DNA from: Variovorax sp. Sphag1AA
GTDB taxonomy: Bacteria > Pseudomonadota > Gammaproteobacteria > Burkholderiales > Burkholderiaceae_C
Direction of reading: 5' to 3'
NCBI RefSeq assembly: GCF_014192575.1
Contig: NZ_JACHYC010000003.1
Location: forward strand, 62,001-126,000
DNA: 64,000 nucleotides
Shown: positions 60,158-64,000 of the stretch, in pieces
Layout of the letters: each line of letters begins with the position of its first letter
Numbering within the stretch: position 1 is the first letter of the stretch
Translations under genes and position numbers: made by a program
The notes under the pieces: model-generated
The model's input: only the letters and a program-made list of their open reading frames with translations
What the model was told of the DNA's origin: nothing
Databases searched by the model: none

Positions 60158-61096
60158 GTGAACCTCAGACGCCTCAAATACTTCGTCAAGATCGTGGACA
60201 TCGGCAGCCTCACACAGGCCGCCGAAGTGCTTTTCATTGCCCAGCCGGCGCTCAGCCAGCAGCTCGCGACGCTCGAAGGCGAAGTGCGGCAGCAGTTGCT
60301 GGTGCGTACCAAACGCGGCGTCACGCCGACCGAAGCCGGCAAGGTGCTTTACCGGCACGCGCAGATCATCCTGCGGCAATGCGAGCAGGCGCGCGTCGAC
60401 ATGGAAGCGGCAGGAGAAGGGCTTTCGGGTCAGGTGTCGGTGGGCCTCGCGCCAGGCACCGCGGCCTCGGCGCTGTCGCTGCCGCTGTTGCGCACCGTTC
60501 GCGCGCGGCATCCGGGCATCCTGCTCTACCTCAACGAGAACTACGGCACCACGCTGAGCGAACTCATCATGAACGGCCGAATGGACCTGGCCGTTCTTTA
60601 TGGCGACAAGGCCATCCACGGGCTGACCTTCCTGCCGCTGCTCAAGGAGCCGCTGTACCTCGTCGGTCCGGCGACCACGCCTGCGCCGGCGGCCCCGGTG
60701 CGGCTCGCCGACTTGCGAGACATGGAGCTGATGCTGCCGCGCCCGTACAACGTCGTGCGCAAGCTGGTCGATGCGGCCTTCGTGCGCGCGGGCATGGTGC
60801 CGCATGTGGTGGCCGAGATCGAATCGGCGTTCACGCTCACCGCCGCGATCGCGGACGGGCTGGGTGCGAGCATCCTTCCCGCTTCCATGGCGCGCGAAGT
60901 GGTTGCGGCCTGCGGCGCGTGGCAGTTCCAGATCGTCGAGCCGGTGATCGAGGCGCCGCTTGCGCTGTGCCAGTCGGACCATCTGCCGCTCTCCGAGCCC
61001 GCGCAGGCGGTCAAGGACATCCTGCTGGAGCTGGTGGTCGACCTTGCTGGGACCGTCACGTCCACGCCCGAGCCGGAGCTGACCGCGCTCTCCTGA
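60158..61096 (+). CDS. Nac-like LysR-family regulator
   Basis: A 312-residue LysR protein starting at GTG 60158. Its first helix-turn-helix, NLRRLKYFVKIVDIGSLTQA followed by AEVLFIAQPALSQQLATLE, is close to Nac (nitrogen assimilation control) of enterobacteria, and RTKRGVTPTEAGKVLYRHAQ continues the likeness. Effector-domain blocks include GQVSVGLAPGTAAS and MDLAVLYGD. Nac proteins bind ATA-N9-TAT, and one such site lies on each side of this gene, so it probably controls both the sugar-acid operon and the biotin-carboxylase operon. No sigma-54 promoter is evident. Confidence 0.88.
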   Translation: MNLRRLKYFVKIVDIGSLTQAAEVLFIAQPALSQQLATLEGEVRQQLLVRTKRGVTPTEAGKVLYRHAQIILRQCEQARVDMEAAGEGLSGQVSVGLAPGTAASALSLPLLRTVRARHPGILLYLNENYGTTLSELIMNGRMDLAVLYGDKAIHGLTFLPLLKEPLYLVGPATTPAPAAPVRLADLRDMELMLPRPYNVVRKLVDAAFVRAGMVPHVVAEIESAFTLTAAIADGLGASILPASMAREVVAACGAWQFQIVEPVIEAPLALCQSDHLPLSEPAQAVKDILLELVVDLAGTVTSTPEPELTALS

Positions 61097-61106
61097 CCGG
61101 CCCGTC

Positions 61107-61121
61107 ATAAGCGGGCCTTAT
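61107..61121. promoter_or_regulatory. Second ATA-N9-TAT site, before the biotin-carboxylase operon
   Basis: ATAAGCGGGCCTTAT is a perfect dyad (ATAAG-CGGGC-CTTAT) and matches ATA-N9-TAT exactly. It starts 11 bases after the LysR stop and 93 bases before the last base upstream of the biotin-carrier gene. The overlapping GGCCCG-N7-CGGGCC (61099-61117) could also act as a weak terminator for the LysR gene, though only a short TTAT follows. Confidence 0.6.
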
Positions 61122-61213
61122 CCCGGCACAGCCATTCCGTCTTTGGCAGCAGGCTGCCGGGCCGGTACCTTTCATGCCAATCAAGGACGTTCTGTCTCGA
61201 CGACGGACCCGGC

Positions 61214-61657
61214 ATGAAACAGGAACAGATCAAGACGCTCATCGACGCACTGGCCACCTCGGACCTCTCCGAGCTGGAGTACAGCGAGAACGGCAGCACG
61301 CTGCGGCTGGTGAAACGGTCGGCACTGAACGACGCACCGCGCCGCGCAACGCGGCAGGCATCGCGCATCCCCGCGGCCGATAGCCAAGATCAGGCGACAC
61401 CTGCCGCACCGACGCCCGCCGAATATCCGGCGCCGCTGTACGGCGTGGTCCATCTGCAATCGAGTCCCGGCGAGCCGCCTTTCGTCCAACCGGGCCAGGC
61501 GATCAAGGCCGGGCAGACACTGTGCGTGATCGAGGCCATGAAGGTCTTCAACGAAGTGCACATCGATCACGACGCGACGATCGCCGAAGTGCTGGTGCGT
61601 TCCGGGGAAGAGATCGAAGCCGGCCGGCCGCTGTTCCGCCTGATGGCGCAGGGGTGA
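61214..61657 (+). CDS. accB: Biotin carboxyl carrier protein
   Basis: A 147-residue AccB-type carrier. The N-terminal helix-strand segment ([30 protein letters not shown]) is family-typical, then a flexible Ala/Pro/Gln linker, then the biotinyl domain with EAMKV (biotin on Lys110). The region before biotin has [22 protein letters not shown]. It carries CO2 from the biotin carboxylase to a carboxyltransferase. Because PxpB/PxpC rather than AccA/AccD follow, it is probably a second, pathway-specific carrier rather than the housekeeping one. Confidence 0.88.
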   Translation: MKQEQIKTLIDALATSDLSELEYSENGSTLRLVKRSALNDAPRRATRQASRIPAADSQDQATPAAPTPAEYPAPLYGVVHLQSSPGEPPFVQPGQAIKAGQTLCVIEAMKVFNEVHIDHDATIAEVLVRSGEEIEAGRPLFRLMAQG

Positions 61658-61661
61658 CGCG

Positions 61662-63014
61662 ATGTTCGATACCGTCCTCATCGCCAACCGTGGAGAGATC
61701 GCGCTGCGCATCCTGCGCGCCTGCCGCGGCCTCGGGCTCAGGACCGTGGTGGTGCACTCGGAAGCCGATCGCGACGCGGGCTACGTCTCGCAGGCCGACC
61801 AGGCGCTTTGCATCGGCCCCTCGGCGCCTGGCGAGAGCTATCTCAACCAGTCGGCCATCCTCTTCGCCGCCGAAGTGAGCGGCGCGCAGGCGATTCATCC
61901 GGGCTATGGCTTCCTCTCGGAGAACGCGGGCTTCGCCGACCGAGTCGCGCAGGCGGGCCTCGTGTTCATCGGCCCGAGCGCCGACTGCATCCGCACCATG
62001 GGCGACAAGGTTGCCGCCAAGCGCGCGATGCGCCTGGCTGGCGTGCCTTGCGTACCGGGGCCGGACAACGGCCTGCCGGACGATCCGGAAGCCGTCAAGG
62101 CACTGGCACGCGATGTCGGCTACCCCGTGATCGTCAAGGCCGCAGGCGGCGGTGGCGGACGGGGCATGCGCGTCGTACAGGACGAGGCTTCGTTGCCCGA
62201 AGCGATGGCGCTGACGCGCGAGGAAGCACGCCGCGCCTTCGGCAATCCCGAGGTCTATATCGAGAAGTTCCTGCTGCATCCGCGCCATGTCGAGATCCAG
62301 GTGCTGGCCGACAGCCATGGCCATGCGGTGTGGCTCGGCAGCCGCGACTGCTCGCTCCAGCGCCGTCACCAGAAGGTGATCGAGGAAGCGCCGGCGCCGG
62401 GCATCGACGAAGCGCTGATCGCCGAAGTCGGCGAGCGTTGCGCGGCTGCTTGCCGGCAGATCGGCTATTGCGGCGTCGGCACTTTCGAGTTTCTCTACGA
62501 GCGCGGCGCGTTCTATTTCATCGAGATGAACACGCGCCTGCAGGTCGAGCATCCGGTGACCGAGATGACGACCGGCATCGACATCGTGCAGCAGCAGATT
62601 CGCATGGCGCGCGGCGAGCGCCTTTCGTTCGCGCAGGGCGATGTGCGCTGCCAGGGCCATGCGATCGAGTGCCGCATCAATGCGGAAGACCCGTCGAACT
62701 TCGCGCCATCGCCCGGCCGCATCACCGGCTGGAAAGTGCCCGGTGGCTTCGGTGTTCGGGTGGATTCGCACGTGGGTGCGGGCTACCGCGTGCCGCCGTA
62801 CTACGACTCGATGATTGCCAAGCTCGTCGTGCAGGGCGCAAGCCGTGACGACGCGATCGACCGCATGCGGCTCGCGCTCGCCGAGATGCAGGTCGATGGC
62901 ATCGCGACCAATGTGCCGCTCCATCGCGACATCTTGCGCGACGAAGGCTTTGCGGCCGGGGGCGTGGACATCCATCATCTCGAGCGTTGGCTTCAGCAAA
63001 GGAGCACGACATGA
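61662..63014 (+). CDS. accC: Biotin carboxylase subunit
   Basis: A 450-residue ATP-grasp enzyme. It opens [39 protein letters not shown], the ATP glycine loop [15 protein letters not shown], the catalytic [12 protein letters not shown], and [15 protein letters not shown] are intact, so it should carboxylate biotin using bicarbonate and ATP. It starts four bases after the carrier-protein stop and overlaps PxpB as ATGA. Length and motifs match AccC; its operon context argues for a specialised carboxylase. Confidence 0.92.
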   Translation: MFDTVLIANRGEIALRILRACRGLGLRTVVVHSEADRDAGYVSQADQALCIGPSAPGESYLNQSAILFAAEVSGAQAIHPGYGFLSENAGFADRVAQAGLVFIGPSADCIRTMGDKVAAKRAMRLAGVPCVPGPDNGLPDDPEAVKALARDVGYPVIVKAAGGGGGRGMRVVQDEASLPEAMALTREEARRAFGNPEVYIEKFLLHPRHVEIQVLADSHGHAVWLGSRDCSLQRRHQKVIEEAPAPGIDEALIAEVGERCAAACRQIGYCGVGTFEFLYERGAFYFIEMNTRLQVEHPVTEMTTGIDIVQQQIRMARGERLSFAQGDVRCQGHAIECRINAEDPSNFAPSPGRITGWKVPGGFGVRVDSHVGAGYRVPPYYDSMIAKLVVQGASRDDAIDRMRLALAEMQVDGIATNVPLHRDILRDEGFAAGGVDIHHLERWLQQRSTT

Positions 63015-63730
63015 ATCCGCAGGCGACCGTTGCCAAGTCGCACGCGTCCGTCAAGGCGCCCACCGTGCCGCTCGCCGGCACCATCAGCCTGCTCGGCACC
63101 ACCGGGATGCTGTTCGAGGCACCGGGCGAAATGGCTCTCGCATCGCAGCAGCGCATCTGGGCACTGGCCCGCGAGGCGCAGGACTGGTCCGAGGTGCGCG
63201 AAGCCGTGCCGGGCATGAACAACCTGATGCTGACCTTCGAGCGCCCGCCGCGCGATGCCAAGGCACTCGCGGCGCTGGAAGCGCGCGTGCATGCCGCATG
63301 GGACTCGGCCGTTGCGCTGCCGCTGGAGGGCCGCGTGGTCGAGCTGCCGGTGGTCTACGGCGGCGAGGGCGGGCCGCACATGGCGGATGTGGTTTCGCAC
63401 ACCGGGCTCAGCGTGGACGAGATCGTCGAGCTGCACAGTGCGCCGACCTATCCGGTGTACGCACTCGGCAGCCATCCGGGCTATTGCTACCTCGGCGGCA
63501 TGGACCCGCGCATCGCCACGCCGCGCCGCAAGGTGCCGGTGCTGAGCATTCCGGGCGGCGCGGTGTCGATTGGCGGCGCGCAGACCGGCGTGTCGGCCTC
63601 GGCCGGTCCGAGCGGCTGGAACACCATCGGAAGCACTTCGATGTGCTTCTTCGACCCCACGCAGGACCCGCCTGCGATGCTGCAGCCCGGCGACATGATC
63701 CGCTTCCGGGTGGAAGGAATCATCCGATGA
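63011..63730 (+). CDS. pxpB: PxpB/KipI-family carboxyltransferase-domain protein
   Basis: A 239-residue protein of the PxpB/KipI/CT_C_D family. The blocks [46 protein letters not shown] and [26 protein letters not shown] are diagnostic. In PxpABC it is a subunit of ATP-dependent 5-oxoprolinase; the same domain forms half of the carboxyltransferase of urea carboxylase. Both ends overlap neighbouring genes by ATGA. The N-terminal ~25 residues are less conserved. Confidence 0.88.
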   Translation: MNPQATVAKSHASVKAPTVPLAGTISLLGTTGMLFEAPGEMALASQQRIWALAREAQDWSEVREAVPGMNNLMLTFERPPRDAKALAALEARVHAAWDSAVALPLEGRVVELPVVYGGEGGPHMADVVSHTGLSVDEIVELHSAPTYPVYALGSHPGYCYLGGMDPRIATPRRKVPVLSIPGGAVSIGGAQTGVSASAGPSGWNTIGSTSMCFFDPTQDPPAMLQPGDMIRFRVEGIIR

Positions 63731-64000
63731 TCGAAGTCCTCTCATCCGCCGCGCTCGCGACCGTGCAGGACGCGGGACGCAAGGGCAGCCTGCGCTGGGG
63801 CGTGGGCACCTCCGGCGCCATGGACAACCTCGCGCTCGCTGCCGGCAACCTGATGCTCGGCAACGACGTGAACGCAGCGGCCATCGAAGTGCCGGTGTTT
63901 CCGTTCAAGGTGCGCTTTGGCGAAGATTGCGCGTTCGCGCTGACCGGCGCCGATTGCGCCGCGCGCCTCGACGACACGCCGCTGATGCCCTGGTGGGTGC
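63727..64000 (+). CDS. pxpC: PxpC/KipA-family biotin-dependent carboxyltransferase protein, cut by the window edge
   Basis: Only the first ~91 residues are visible ([58 protein letters not shown]). These match the N-terminus of the PxpC/KipA/CT_A_B family, normally ~320 residues. It begins by ATGA overlap with pxpB. With PxpB it supplies the two halves of a urea-carboxylase-type carboxyltransferase or, with PxpA, a 5-oxoprolinase. Whether a PxpA or hydrolase gene follows cannot be seen. Confidence 0.88.
   Translation, partial: MIEVLSSAALATVQDAGRKGSLRWGVGTSGAMDNLALAAGNLMLGNDVNAAAIEVPVFPFKVRFGEDCAFALTGADCAARLDDTPLMPWWV

Noticed and set aside
61099..61117. GGCCCG-N7-CGGGCC hairpin as an intrinsic terminator
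   Set aside because: It lacks a U-run and overlaps a perfect ATA-N9-TAT regulator site, which explains the symmetry at least as well.
1..64000. Search for tRNA, rRNA, insertion sequences, integrases, phage genes and a replication origin
   Set aside because: None could be supported by reading; there are no transposase-like genes, tRNA-like cloverleaf sequences or DnaA-box clusters that I could recognise.

Overview
The window is high-GC DNA with dense, divergently organised catabolic operons. Each is guarded by a LysR or AraC regulator, and two carry Bug-type (tripartite-tricarboxylate) periplasmic binding proteins. DUF2844/DUF3443 proteins, a CzcA-type RND pump and a Nac-like LysR protein complete the picture. 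Together these point to a soil or rhizosphere member of the Burkholderiales, most likely Comamonadaceae close to Variovorax. This is inferred from gene content and style only. I saw no rRNA, tRNA, CRISPR array, insertion sequence or phage gene.

Left part (1-18.9 kb). A truncated 7TM sensor kinase faces a DUF4166/TIGR01777 gene pair across an inverted repeat. A YdeI-like protein, a beta-lactamase-fold hydrolase and a glycine-zipper protein follow. Next is a LysR-controlled operon (MHS transporter, PuuE-like deacetylase, hydantoin-racemase-like protein without its cysteines), a broken secreted-protein gene, an M19 dipeptidase, a DUF3237 protein facing an orphan 7TMR-DISM kinase across a perfect palindrome, and a BBE-like flavin oxidase opposite a GcvA-like LysR gene.

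Middle (16.8-37.6 kb). A two-component system diverges from a metal-type RND efflux operon (adaptor, CzcA-like pump, outer-membrane channel, RidA). Cell-envelope genes follow: a lipoprotein, DUF2177, a DUF2844/DUF3443 pair and a trimeric autotransporter with a glycine-rich head. Then come a LysR-controlled 2-oxoglutarate dioxygenase/MFS/CoA-ligase operon and a LysR-controlled pair of short-chain dehydrogenases.

The stretch 37.6-41.9 kb is the most unusual. Three overlapping genes encode a group II PLP decarboxylase, a TPR/ATP-grasp ligase and a second, class-V-like PLP enzyme. This looks like a small, apparently uncharacterised amine-plus-ligase biosynthetic unit.

Right part (42-64 kb). An aromatic-type catabolic operon (ACMSD-like amidohydrolase, extradiol dioxygenase, FAH hydrolase, flavin hydroxylase, Bug protein) lies opposite a LysR gene. 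A secreted esterase, a GrlR-like protein and an AraC regulator come next. The AraC gene diverges from a Bug/TPP-enzyme/GlcG operon. A six-gene sugar-acid operon follows (aminotransferase, RraA-like, 2-hydroxyacid dehydrogenase, gluconokinase, 5-ketogluconate reductase, idonate dehydrogenase). A Nac-like LysR gene is flanked on both sides by perfect ATA-N9-TAT sites and is followed by a biotin carrier, biotin carboxylase, PxpB and PxpC. These four match a split urea-carboxylase architecture and run off the right edge.
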